Made by a program: the position numbers and the translations under genes. From contig CM068316.1 in assembly GCA_034766995.1 (NCBI GenBank), positions 26,107,606 through 26,171,605 on the forward strand: 64,000 bases of DNA, given 5' to 3'. Under the pieces are notes generated by a model. It made no database searches and was not told the origin of the DNA. It saw only the letters and a list, made by a program, of their open reading frames with translations. Each line of letters opens with the position of its first letter. The stretch's first letter is position 1. This DNA is from Acanthacorydalis orientalis. Taxonomy: Eukaryota > Arthropoda > Insecta > Megaloptera > Corydalidae. Positions 53,486 through 64,000 of this stretch are shown one piece after another.

Positions 53486-54748
53486 ATCAGTGTAAAAGTT
53501 CGTATACGATTCAATAGGTGGTGTTAAGTGTGCCGCATGGCGGCGCCCGTGATTGAAATGTACTCATGTCATATATCGTTTAGAAGGTGAGAGTCACAGC
53601 TGTTATTTGAACATCAGGCGCATGTGTTTCGATTTGATTTGTATGTTATAACATTTTTTGAAAATGGTCAACGAAAAGATACACTTTCGTCACATTATAT
53701 TGTATGAGTTTCGGAAAGGAGTACCCGTTGACGCGGCAACGACAAATTTTCGGGAGGTTTAGTTGGACCATACACCATCACTTTCAATTGTGAAAAAATG
53801 GTTTGCTATATTTCGACTTGGTGATTTTAATCTAGAATTTCAACCTCGCTCTGTACGGCCTACTGAGATCGACGATGATGTTGTGCGCACTTATTGACAA
53901 TAACTCACGAACTTTGACGGAAGAGGTTGCCGAGACACTCAACGTTGACAGATCGATTATATGTAGGCATTTAAAAAATCTAGGGTTTACGTTGAAATTC
54001 GACACGTGGGTGCTACACTCGTCTGAAAAAAATAAATTTGATCGCATCTGTTCGGCAGCTTCTTAGCTTGGATATCTCAACAGAGAGCCTGTTTTGGATC
54101 GGCTGCTGACTGGTGATGAGAAATCGATCCAGTACAACAACGCTAGATGCAGATAAGTATGGAAATAAGCGAATGAAGGGGCAGAATCAGTCGCCAAACG
54201 TTTGCATCCAATGAAAGAGTTGTTGAGTGTTTAGTGGGATTGCAAAGGTGTTGTTTATTTCGAGCTGCTTACACGCGATAAAACCATTACTAAGGAGATG
54301 TACTGTCAACAAATAACCAAACTGAATGCAGTAATTAAAGAAAGCTTCCGATTTTGACCAATCGCAAGGGGATTATCTTCCACCACGACCACGTACAGCA
54401 AAATAGACTCTGCAAAAACTGAAGCAGTTGGAATGGAAAAACATGTCTCATCCACCGTATTTTCCGGATATTGCATCTTCGGATTATCATTTGTTTCAAT
54501 CGCTGCAAAACAGTTTAAAAGGTAAAAAATTTGACATCGCTGAGGCCGTCAAAAACCACCTCACCACCTTTTTTGCCGAAAAAACGCGCAGGTTTTACGA
54601 ACGAGGAATCCAGCAGCTGCTTGAACGTTGTAAAATGATTCCGGAAAACGATGCTGAATACATAACTGTTTAATAAAAGCGTTTTCTGCGAAAAATAATA
54701 ACCTGAGTTTCAATTTCAAACCGTATACGAACTTTTGCACTGATTCAG
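53486..54748 (+). mobile_element. Mariner, full-length, broken (gatcagtgtaaaag ends)
   Basis: Left end gatcagtgtaaaagttcgta and right end (reversed) gaatcagtgcaaaagttcgt. 1.26 kb. A separate mariner family from A-I. Confidence 0.85.
53664..54673 (+). pseudogene. Mariner transposase, broken
   Basis: Starts MVNEKIHFRHIILYEFRKGV, then after a stop SLSIVKKWFAIFRLGDFNLE, VDRSIICRHLKNLGF, LLTGDEKSIQYNN (first Asp), IFHHDHVQQN near 54380 (second Asp, context damaged) and FPDIASSDYHLFQSL (third Asp) with an intact C-terminus (FYERGIQQLLERC, NDAEYITV-stop). Several frameshifts. Confidence 0.83.
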
Positions 54749-56086
54749 TATATTAAATGATGAACTCATACATTTTTCAATTTATGCAATTAAAAAATAT
54801 TTTAACAATTTATAAAGTAAATAATAAATTATATTAATCAAACACAATATAAGGAATAATATATAATATAATACTAACAAAACGTATATAAAAATTTTAA
54901 TTAAATATGCTTATATTTTTAGAAATTGTTTCATATGGAAGAATCTTCAAAATGACATTTCCTTTAGAATGAAAAAATTTGTTCGTCCACAAATTAATTC
55001 GATTTTATTATAAATCATAAAACAGAACTGTGCACTCATTAACATACAGTCATTATATTCATTAATTGATATAAATATTTAAAAAAAATATTTTAATGTT
55101 TCGAACTGCTAAATTTATTTTTCAAAATATTTGTCTGTAGTTATACAAAAATTGAAATTTTATAGACAAAGTAACAGTTTCGAGTTTTACATCTTTAATA
55201 AATACTTTTTCAAATGATTCACTTCCGACTTAAATTGTTGACCGGATATTCGTAACGTACAATTGACTATCTACATATGTATAAAAGCACTAGAGTGTGC
55301 TGTCATTGTCAATTACAGTAAATTAACGATTAGTTGTCGGTCATTTAAACCATTCTGCTCTGTAAGCATTTATACAGACGGTCCATGATATATTGTTTAA
55401 GCATTATTAATACAACCAAAACATATTTTCAACAACAATAATTTTTTTTGAAAATTGTTTTTGTTTTTATATAGTTGAAAGAGTAACAATACTTTATTTA
55501 AATACAAGCAAATCCTATTTTATAAAAAAAATGTTTTTAGAAAAAAAATGCCGAAAAAGCTATTTTGAAATATCTTATTGGTATACAGAAGAAAATTTAT
55601 ACCAATAAGAGGAATAGTTGTATTGTAATTGTAAAGTAATAAAATTGTGAAACTTCTTAAGTGACACAGCCAACTGAATGCAATTAGTAATCAAAACAAT
55701 AGAAGGATAGGTATGTGAATAGTTTAATGCTGGTGAAATTAACTTATTCTTCAAATTTACACCTATTAAAACTTTAATACTCAAGTAAACAGTATTTACA
55801 TTGTAAAACAGATATTTAAAGCACGATTATTTCATTTTTGACTTCTGAAGGTGTTCTTATAGAAGGAATTTTCTACTCAATGTTAAATTTAGCTTAGAAT
55901 CGATAGATTCTCTGCTTGGTTTTAAATCTTAATCCATCGTCTGTAGTTTATGATACTTAGTATCATCTAGCTAATAACAAACAAGGCTCAACACGTCTGC
56001 TACCATGGTCTTGGGGGAAAACGTTCACCACAGCCCAGAATTTTTTTTTGTAATAATATGACACCAAATGGTATAAACTTTATTTA
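54749..56086. other. Intergenic, no gene seen
   Basis: AT-rich. Contains a 12-bp hairpin (cttattggtata / tataccaataag, about 55573-55610) and a small palindrome atgatacttagtatcat at 55950-55966. No coding content. Confidence 0.5.
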
Positions 56087-57372
56087 TCGGGCGTTGAAAT
56101 TAATTTGTAGCGTTTTCTTCATGAAAAAAAATCGTTTATTTTAAATGAAATTGAAAAAAACATATCATTCAAGGTATTGTCCATCGTTAGCCACTACTTT
56201 TTACCATCTTTCGGACAGGAGAAGAATACCACGTCGGAAGAACGCCTCTTCTTTAGATGCAATCCACGGATCGACTCATTTTTTGCAATCTTCATAAGAA
56301 GTGAGCTTCTGCCCAGACAGGCCGTGACTCATCGATCGAAACAAGTGGTAATCAGAAGGAGCAATATCTGGAAAACACGGCGGGTGGGGAAGGACTTCCC
56401 ATTTGAGCGTTTCCAAGTATGTTTTGATCGGTTTTGCGACGTTCGAACGAGCATTTTAGTGCTGAAAAATCACTTTGTCGTGTCTTTCAAAATATTCCGG
56501 CCGTTTTTCGTTCAATCCACGGCTCAAGCGCATCAATTGTAGTCGGTAGCGATTCCCAGTGATGGTTTCATTCGGTTTGAGCAGCTCATAGTAGATCACA
56601 CCCTTATGATCCCACCAAATACAGAGCATGAGCTTGTATCCATGGATATTTGGCTTCACCGCTGGTGTTAATGGTTGGCCGGGCTTAACCCATGATTTTC
56701 TGCGCTTGAGATTTTCGTAATTGATCCACTTTTCATCACCCGTGACAATTCGATGCAAAAATCTCTTCCTTTTCTCCCGTTGAAGCAGCAGTTCACAGGT
56801 AGACAAACGTCTGTCAACGTCCCTCGGTTTCAATTCGTACGGGACCCAATTTCCTTGCTTTTGGATCATTTCCATGGCTTTCAGGCGTTTTCTTATCGTT
56901 GAAAAGTCATCTCCCAACGATTCAGACAACTCTTGAAGTGTTTGACATGGGTCTTCATTAAGCAATGCCTCCAATTCTTCATCGTCGAATTTTTTTGTAT
57001 GTCCAGGTCGTTCCTTGTCTTCCAAGTCGAAATAACCACTTTTAAAACGTGCAAACCACTTCCGACACGTTTGCTCAGCTAGAGCATGGTCACCATAAAC
57101 TTCCACTAAAATACGATGACTTTCGGCAGCATTTTTTTCATGTTAAAGTAAAGAAGTAAAACTCCCCGCAAAACAATTTACCCGGCACGAAATTCGACAT
57201 ATTCGATAAAGTACAAAGTGTTGTTATTTACGATTCAACCAAATGACATATACTGAAACTGACGCCTAAGGACAGCTGTTTTACGGGGAATATTTGGTTA
57301 AAGGGAACAATGGAAGAATGTACTACCTACGCCATCTCTTGTGAAACGCTACGAATTAATCCCAACGCCTAA
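56087..57372 (-). mobile_element. Mariner family J, full-length copy 1
   Basis: Ends: right (reversed) ttaggcgttgggattaattc, left tcgggcgttgaaattaattt, flanked by TA (56085-56086, 57373-57374). 1,286 bp. Same family as 59010-60292, opposite orientation, 1.6 kb apart. Confidence 0.92.
56172..57106 (-). pseudogene. Mariner family J transposase with stop at second catalytic Asp
   Basis: Long open section 56456-57106 (216 codons): [60 protein letters not shown] (first Asp), WWDHKGVIYYELLKPNETIT. The stop is TAA at 56453-56455, in the place of the Asp codon of HDNAR. The frame continues after it as NARSNVAKP and then PDIAPSDYHLFRSM (third Asp), with further stops near the C-terminus. Confidence 0.9.
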
Positions 57373-57439
57373 TATATACATTTAGAACATTCTAAATAAG
57401 TAAAATTAGCATTCTTAGGAATTAGTACACATAAGTAAC

Positions 57440-58129
57440 TCTGGGCTGTTGATAAAAAATGAATGTTGCAGCCCGTGTGTCAAATATATGCGACACATTA
57501 AATTAAAAGAAAATGAATAGAACTGGAAAACAAAAACTAAATAAATACAATTTTTTAATATGAAATACAGGTGATTTATTTTGTATGAGAAATTTTAAAA
57601 CATTTGTCAACGCATAGCACAATTGGTTGTCCATTGTTGGTTTTACAAATTTCACAAGCATAGAAAGTAGTAGTGCGTCGCTTATTTCTATCACATACAC
57701 GGTATCTAAGTCATTTCTCCAATTTTTTACAGGAAGTGTTGTATATTTGAATTGTTGATACGTGAAAACATAGCTATTTCGCTGTCAGAATTTAGTAATT
57801 TGCAGGTAAGATCAATTCTAAACTGTAAATAATTCATTTTAGTTGAATGAAGTCTATTGTACAACCAACACGCATTCCAAATTGTCACGTCAAATAAGTG
57901 AAAAAAAAGTTTGCTGTTCAAACTGTAAATAATGTAATCTAACCTCAGACCAAGCACTTTCTTCATATATTTTACTGTGTTAGAGCTTAAAAAATTTTTT
58001 CAGATCACAATGCGTTTCAATATGAGATCATAAACTGACCAATCAGAGCTGTCACACATATGTGACGCCGAGATCTCATAACAACCCGCCGTGTCACACA
58101 TATGCGATGACTGGTAGCGAACGTGTTAA
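57440..58129 (-). mobile_element. piggyBac-like remnant, 3' half
   Basis: Right end runs into TTAA at 58126-58129 after palindromic subterminal repeats (tcacacatatgtgac and tcacacatatgcgatgac). A similar gtgtgtcaaatatatgcgac lies near the left. Left terminus not found. Contains the C-terminal coding part of a piggyBac transposase. Confidence 0.72.
57576..57966 (-). pseudogene. piggyBac transposase C-terminus with Cys-rich domain
   Basis: KLFFHLFDVTIWNACWLYNR then FRIDLTCKLLNS in one frame, and after a stop and frameshift YRVCDRNKRRTTTFYACEIC, VLCVDKCFKISHTK-stop (57576-57578). The paired Cys motifs are the C-terminal zinc-binding region of piggyBac transposases, which binds the transposon ends. 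Confidence 0.8.
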
Positions 58130-58910
58130 GCTGAAACTGATCGGAGCAGAATACTAATACAGGAACTTAAAAAAATTCAGTTGAAGTAGACAATTAAGGG
58201 AATATACGTGCAGATCAAGATATGTGTCCACATGTCGATGATCAAAGCTGGATAATTTTTGAACTACTGGATATTTTTCAAATATTTTTTAAAAGTCTAT
58301 ATAAATTTTTGTTCCATTTTTGGAGGCTGACATGCAATCAAAACTTTTGAATCACTGGATCTTTTTTAAATATTTTTTTATGTTGTGTTTAGCAAAGAAG
58401 TGTCTATAAATGATCATATAATTTTTGTACTACTTTCTGCAAAAAAGGGAAAACGTTTTTTTCTTCTACAGTTTTGACAAAATTTAAGAGGTGGCTCTGT
58501 TTAAATATAGAGAACTTAATTTCGCATATTTCAAAAAAATAAAATAAAATTCATCCAGTGGTTCTTGAAAAATGTCAGACCAAAAGTTTTTATTGAACAG
58601 ATGGAGTTGGTTGTTAAACAGGTTGTAAACAGGCGGAGTTGGTGTTGGTTCGTGATTAGTTAGTCTGTCTCATGTTATGGATTCTTCTCACTTTGTAATT
58701 TGTGTGCAATAATTTGGTACAACTTGGTACAGAATAATCAACCAATAAGAAGTACGTATCTTTAAAAATGAACCATGTGCAGAATTTATCGCTGGCGTTC
58801 TTAGTTCAACTAATATAACTGAATTCAGTCACAAAGTATATTCAGTATATTCAGTCTCTATATCCTGATCAATACTTATCAAACGCTCCAAGTGTGTGTA
58901 ATATATGTAT
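58130..58910. other. Intergenic, no gene seen
   Basis: AT-rich, short repeated phrases (gagttggt) near 58605-58645; nothing identified. Confidence 0.5.
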
Positions 58911-58945
58911 CTATCTATCTATCTATCTATATATATATATACACA

Positions 58946-59009
<64 letters not shown>
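58908..59009. repeat. (ATCT)n then (AT)n microsatellite
   Basis: Four to five ATCT units and about 75 bp of AT, ending exactly at the mariner's left end. Confidence 0.95.
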
Positions 59010-59013
<4 letters not shown>

Positions 59014-60292
59014 GTGTTGGAATTAATTCGTAGCGTTTCACAAGAGATGGCGCAGGTAGTACATTCTTCCATTGTTCCCTTTAACCATATATTTCCCGTA
59101 AAACAGCTGTCCTTAGGCGTCAGTTTCAGTATATGACATTTGGTTGAATCGTAAATAACAACACTTTGTACTTTATCGAATATGTTGAATTTCGTGCCGG
59201 ATAAATTGTTTTGCGGGGAGTTTTACTTCATTACTTTAACATGAAAAAGTGCTGCCGAAAGTCATCGTATTTTAGTGGAAGTTTATGGCGACCATGCTCT
59301 AGATGAGCAAACGTGTCGGAAGTGGTTTGCACGTTTTAAAAGTGGTGATTTCGACTTGGAAGACAAGGAACGACGTGGACAGCCGAAAAAGTTCGACGAT
59401 GAAGAATTGGAGGCATTGCTTAATGAAGACCCATGTCGAACACTTCAAGAATTGTCTGAATCGTTGGAAGTTGACTTGTCAACGGTAGGAAAACGTCTTA
59501 AAGCCATGGGAATGATCCAAAAGCAAGGAAATTGGGTCCCATACGAATTGAAACCGAGGGATGTTGAAAGGCGTTTTTCTACCTGTGAACTGCTGCTTCA
59601 ACGGGAGAAAAGGAAGAGATTTTTGCATCGAATTGTCACGAGCGATGAAAAGTGGATCAATTACGACAATACCAAGGGCAGAAAGTCATGGGTTAAGCTC
59701 GGCCAACCATCAACACCAGCGGCGAAGCCAAATATCCATGGATCCAATCTCATGCTCTGTACTTGGTGGGATCATAAGGGTGTGATCTACTATGAGCTGC
59801 TCAAACTGAATAAAACCATCACTGGGGATCGCTACCGACTACAATTGATGAGCTTGAGCCGTATATTCAAGGAAAAACAGCCGGAATACTTTGAAAAACA
59901 CGACAAAGTGACTTTGCAGCACGACAATGCTCGTCCGCACGTCGCAAAACCGGTCAAAACATACTTGGAAACGCTCAAATGGGAAGTCCTATCCCACCCG
60001 CCGTATTCTCCAGATATTACTCCTTCTGATTATCACTTGTTTCGATCGATGAGTCACGGCCTGTCTAGGCAGAAGCTCACTTCTTATGAAGATTGCAAAA
60101 AATGGGTCGATTCGTGGATTGCATCTAAAGACGAGGCGTTCTTCCGATGTGGTATTCGTCTCTCGCCCGAAAAATAGGAAAAAATAGTAGCTAACGATGG
60201 ACAATACTTTGAATGATATGTTTTTGAATTTCATTTGAAATAAGCTATCTTTTTTCATGAAGAAAACGCTACGAATTCATTCCAACACCCAA
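59010..60292 (+). mobile_element. Mariner family J, full-length copy 2
   Basis: Left end ttaggtgttggaattaattc, right end (reversed) ttgggtgttggaatgaattc, flanked by TA (59008-59009, 60293-60294). 1,283 bp. Confidence 0.94.
59182..60216 (+). pseudogene. Mariner family J transposase, two premature stops
   Basis: A 344-codon frame from ATG 59182 (MLNFVPDKLFCGEF) to TGA 60214-60216, interrupted only by TGA at 59242-59244 and TAG at 60175-60177. All three catalytic Asp are present: TSDEKW, LQHDNARPH and TPSDYHLF, with 34 residues between the last two. The DNA-binding half ([33 protein letters not shown]) is intact. Length and spacing are normal for mariner. Read-through or mutation back would be needed for a full product, so it is probably inactive. 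Confidence 0.9.
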
Positions 60293-61267
60293 TAGTATTT
60301 TATTTTGATGCACCGCTAACTGTATTTAGACAATGGTGATCTAAAATTGTTAATAATTAGATGAGCATTTTTGATTAGAAATTTTGTTGGGCTATTCAAG
60401 GTAGTGAATAATTCATTTGTGAAATTATGAGATTTTGTTTGAGAAGTCGTTGAGGGTAAATTGTATAATTTTTATTCAAATTCGCGTCTTTCTTTGAATC
60501 AATGAAAAAATATTTATTTTATAAGAAATATGATTAAAAGTGTTGTCAGAATTTATTATCATAAAATAAATCATTATGGGACATACACAATTTGTGGTTT
60601 GTTTACTTTTTGTGAACATTAATAATATTTTGTGTTATTTGTCGAAAAAACAGTTATATAAATATTTATATTGTTATCAGTTGAAAAAAATAATGAACAT
60701 CGAGTTTCTACAATAATATAGTACTTTTTTACAAAAATATACTTAATTAATAGCAAATCCAGTTTCCAAAGTTATATGCAACTCTGATATGATTTAAACT
60801 ATTAAGCTTGTCAAAAGCATTTACTAAAAAAATAAAAAACATCCTTTAAAATACATCCTTTTGTTATGATGTAGTAGTTTTAATTGCTTTTTGAGGTTAT
60901 ATCAATATACTTTTACTATAACTATCATTAAAAAAAAGTAAAGTATACATATGTGGCCTTGAAAATTGGTACATACACATAAATATATATAATATATCAG
61001 ATTTTTTATGATATAAAAAGAAAAAATAAAAATAAATTGAGTTTAATTATATATATATAAACAGCATTTATAAAGAGCGGCATTATATTTTTAGATTAGT
61101 ATTAAAAATCTGAGTTCATTGACTGTTCTCCTTTCACTTTTGCTTAATAATAATCAAAATAAGATCGGTTATTAATGTTTGCTATATAATAATTATTTTT
61201 TTTTTTAATTTATAGTTTCATATTTCTTTAAGTTTGTAACCTGAAACTAACTTTATTAGATCAGATA
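60293..61267. other. Intergenic, no gene seen
   Basis: Very AT-rich; no features recognised. Confidence 0.5.
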
Positions 61268-61479
61268 TACAGGTGATTCAACTTAGGCTTCCGCACGAAA
61301 GTATTAAAAAAAAGCAAACATTTAAAAAAAACATGGTATATCCCATTTAGTATTTTAGTTCGATTGTATTTTAATATTGAATTGAACAAAAATACTAAAC
61401 AAAGATATAACATGACTTTTCTTAACCCCTGCACTCCCTTTAAATACTTCCATATAGAAGTTTAAATTGAATCATCATA
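61268..61479. mobile_element. MITE, copy 3 (ends aggtgattcaacttaggctt)
   Basis: Inverted relative of 5564-5742. Left end caggtgattcaacttaggct, right end aagtttaaattgaatcatca. No coding capacity. Confidence 0.62.
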
Positions 61480-61812
61480 TATTTGCTTTAATAGTGATAT
61501 TTAATAAAACATAGATTATAAAAAAATAAGGTTTCATCATTCAATTTTTGATAGAAATATCTATGGGATTAGCAAATATCATAAATACAGTTTTTATGGC
61601 ACAGTGTTTTTTACGTGGCGTTTATTGGAAAATTTATTAATAAATGGCTATCATTTTTACATAATAAAATTATGTATACTTCATTTTATTTATTAGAGAA
61701 ATAAAATCTGAATCACTTATTTAAAATCTGTCGAATATGAAACAAAAAATGGAATTCAAAATATTTTTTCTTCTATTTATATTTAATGCTAGAAACATAT
61801 ACATACAACCAC

Positions 61813-61851
<39 letters not shown>

Positions 61852-62512
61852 GAAAATACGGGGTCGATAAAGTACATTCTACAAACTTCTCCGGATTCCT
61901 CTTAATTAGGATCCCTATCCCTACATTTCCCGCAATAAACTTCTTTTCAAATTATTTGTGTAAAATGGGTACAGAAGAATGTTTAAAACTTGCGCTCACA
62001 AGTATCGACTTACTACTAGCGCCACCACATCAATAATTTACAGAGCAGTTGCCACGATCGCGAAGTGAGTGACATGGGGCTGCTTTTACCTCTTGAGAAT
62101 TATCTTATGATCACGAAGATGATTAATACATTTTTTCTCCAAAAATGACAAAGTTTTTGTTTATGAACATTTAATAGTACTATATTGTTTTTTTTTAATG
62201 CACTGTAATAATTTCAAATTAATGTACATTCAAAGAACTGCGGAAAAAATTAATTACACATAAATGTGAAAAGAGATCTTATTGAAAAATTATATTTTTG
62301 AATAGTGATTAATATGACCAGAGATTCGCATGCATTGACCGTAGCACCTGTAGGGGTAAAACATACCAAAAAGATTCTTTATATGCCTCAAAAGACCGTT
62401 TCAATCACTTTCAATTCTAATCATGACGTTTTTTAAAACGAGAAAATTCGAATACTTCCTGGCCATTGATTTTATTTTATTACCAGAACTATAATTAAAC
62501 GACCACATCTAT
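61480..62512. other. Intergenic with an (AT)n run at 61818-61848
   Basis: No gene recognised; the stretch 61849-62110 is less AT-rich than the surroundings but has no identifiable product. Confidence 0.5.
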
Positions 62513-62595
62513 CTTTCGATCTATGATCGAAGAGTTTTCTTGGATCATAGATCGAAAGAGTAACCTCACTTGATCTTTATCAAGTGAGGTTACTC
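62513..62595. repeat. Two abutting perfect hairpins
   Basis: Hairpin 1: arms 62513-62528 and 62543-62558 (16 bp). Hairpin 2: arms 62558-62574 and 62579-62595 (17 bp), loop cttt. Neither looks like a transposon end. Confidence 0.9.
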
Positions 62596-62703
62596 AGCTG
62601 GATACATTTTCTTAGCAAAAAGGCTTTGATTTCTTGTTGTAACATATTAAGTACTAATACACATGTGGAAACCACATTAATAAACAAACTGAATATGTAT
62701 CTA

Positions 62704-63998
62704 ACAGGTGGGCTGAAAAGTTCGTAGGATGACACATAAATGGCGCTATTAGTATCAAATCCATATGATTTTTAGTTAGCCCTAACCTTCAAAAGACGCG
62801 TGTATAAATTTGACAGCTGTTGCACTATTAGTAGTTGAGTTACAGCATTTTTAGTGAAAGAACTTTTGTTACCTTGAAAGAATGGGTAAAAAGGAATTTC
62901 GTGTGTTAATAAAGCATTGCTTTTTGGCGAAAAAAAATACTGTTGAAACCAAGGCTTGGCTTAATAAACATTATTCGGACTCTGCACCAGGAAAATCCAC
63001 CGTAGAGAAGTGGTTTGCTAAATTTAAACGAGGCGAAATGAGCGCCGTGGACGATGCACGCAGTGGACGCCCCAAAGAGGCTGTTACCGACGAAAACATC
63101 AAAAAAGTCCACAAAATAATTTTTGATAACCGTAAAGTGAAGTTGATTGAGATAGCTGAGACCCTAAAGATATCAAAGGAACGTGTCGGTCATATCGTGC
63201 ATGAATATTTGGATATGCGAAAGCTCTGTTCAAAGTGGGTGCCGCGCGAGCTCACAATCGACCAAAAACAACAACGAATCGATGATGATTCTAAGGAGTG
63301 TTTGGAGCTGCTCAATCGTAATAAATCCGAATTTTTGCGTCGATATGTGACGATGGATGAAACATGGCTCCATCATTTCACACCGGAGTCCTATCGACAG
63401 TCAGCCGAGTGGACTGCACGTGATGAACCGACTCCAAAGCGTGGAAAGACGCAAAAGTCGGCTGGCAAGGTTCTGGCATCAGTATTCTGGGATACTCATG
63501 GTATAATATTCATTGACTATCTTAAAAAGGGAAAAACCATAAACAGCGACTATTACGTAGCGTTATTGGAGCGTTTAAAAGACGAAATCGCGAAAAAGCG
63601 GCCTCATTTGAAGAAGAAGAAAGTGCTGTTTCATCAAGACAATGCACCGTGTCACAAATCAATGAAATCGATGGCGAAATTGCAAGAATTGGGCTTCGAA
63701 TTGCCTCCGCATCCACCGTACTCTCCAGATCTGGCCCCCAGCGACTTTTTTCTGTTCTCAGACCTCAAGAGGATGCTCGCTGGACGGAAATTTTGATCCG
63801 ATGAAGAGGTAATCGCCGAAACTGAAGCCTATTTTGAGGCTAAAGACAAATCGTATTATAAAAATGGTATCGAAAAATTGTATGCCCGCTATAATCGTTG
63901 TATCGCCCTCGAAGGGAACTATATTGAATAATAAAATCAAATTCTATCAAAAAAAAATTTTTTTCTATGCAAGCCTACGAACTTTTCAGCCCACCTGT
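62704..63998 (+). mobile_element. Mariner family I (irritans-like), full-length
   Basis: Left end acaggtgggctgaaaagttc is matched by the right end (reversed) acaggtgggctgaaaagttc, flanked by TA at 62702-62703 and 63999-64000. 1,295 bp. The best preserved transposon in the window. Confidence 0.97.
62882..63931 (+). pseudogene. Mariner transposase (irritans-like), one premature stop
   Basis: A 349-codon frame from ATG 62882 to TAA 63929-63931, normal length for the group, with a single in-frame TGA at 63794-63796 (codon 305, after MLAGRKF). N-terminal half: two helix-turn-helix regions (TVETKAWLNKHYSDSAPGKS; IEIAETLKISKERVGHIVHE) joined by SGRPKE. Catalytic half: VTMDETWLHH, HQDNAPCHKS, DLAPSDFFLF, giving DD34D intact. 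The C-terminus after the stop (SDEEVIAETEAYFEAK, NRCIALEGNYIE) stays in frame. Similar in all domains to the irritans subfamily (Himar1-type). Whether the truncated 304-residue product has any activity is unknown. Confidence 0.94.
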
Positions 63999-64000
63999 TA

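Noticed and set aside
56177..56542. 121-codon plus-strand frame
   Set aside because: Antisense shadow of the mariner J transposase.

Overview
This is AT-rich nuclear DNA from an insect. The evidence is a ZAD/C2H2 zinc-finger gene with GT-AG introns, a spliced SLC46-type transporter gene, long (AT)n microsatellites, and a very dense load of Tc1/mariner, piggyBac, hAT, Penelope, RTE-like LINE and LTR debris. The number and variety of mariner elements recalls ant or other hymenopteran genomes, but species and order are inference only.

Host genes. Two host genes can be supported, both on the minus strand. (1) At 415-7630, a complete five-exon gene encodes a 504-aa protein with an N-terminal ZAD domain and nine C2H2-type fingers. 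Its introns hold a piggyBac remnant, a deleted mariner, a MITE and microsatellites. (2) At 17972-35216, six coding exons encode a 552-aa, probably 12-TM major facilitator of the SLC46/proton-coupled folate transporter type. About 15 kb of its span is intron filled with mariner, hAT, Penelope, foldback and LINE sequence. An acceptor site 10 nt upstream of the ATG implies a non-coding 5' exon that I could not locate. I see no host gene at 7631-17971 or 35217-64000.

Mobile DNA. I count more than twenty Tc1/mariner-superfamily pieces in about nine families, named A-I here only for cross-reference. They range from a 73-bp pair of fused ends to full-length elements. The best preserved is 62704-63998: matching inverted repeats, flanking TA, the DD34D triad intact, and one in-frame TGA. 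Others are three piggyBac remnants, two copies of a 0.7-kb TTAA-flanked MITE, a hAT element and a second hAT copy carrying a nested MITE, two hAT MITEs with exact 8-bp duplications, a 1.4-kb foldback element, a Tc1-like element with about 205-bp repeats, a pogo-like element, two solo LTRs, RTE-like LINE fragments and a GIY-YIG Penelope remnant.

Layout. 1-8 kb: zinc-finger gene. 8-13 kb: hAT element, then an AT microsatellite split by an LTR, a mariner, a Tc1 and an RTE end. 13-18 kb: mariner A, MITEs. 18-35 kb: transporter gene. 35-64 kb: gene-free transposon graveyard with several fairly young mariners.

I found no CRISPR, operon, tRNA, rRNA or clearly novel multi-gene system. The unusual content is in transposon structure: shared-deletion mariner derivatives, template-switch hairpins, a recent 460-bp duplication and nested insertions. 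All boundaries and translations were read by eye.
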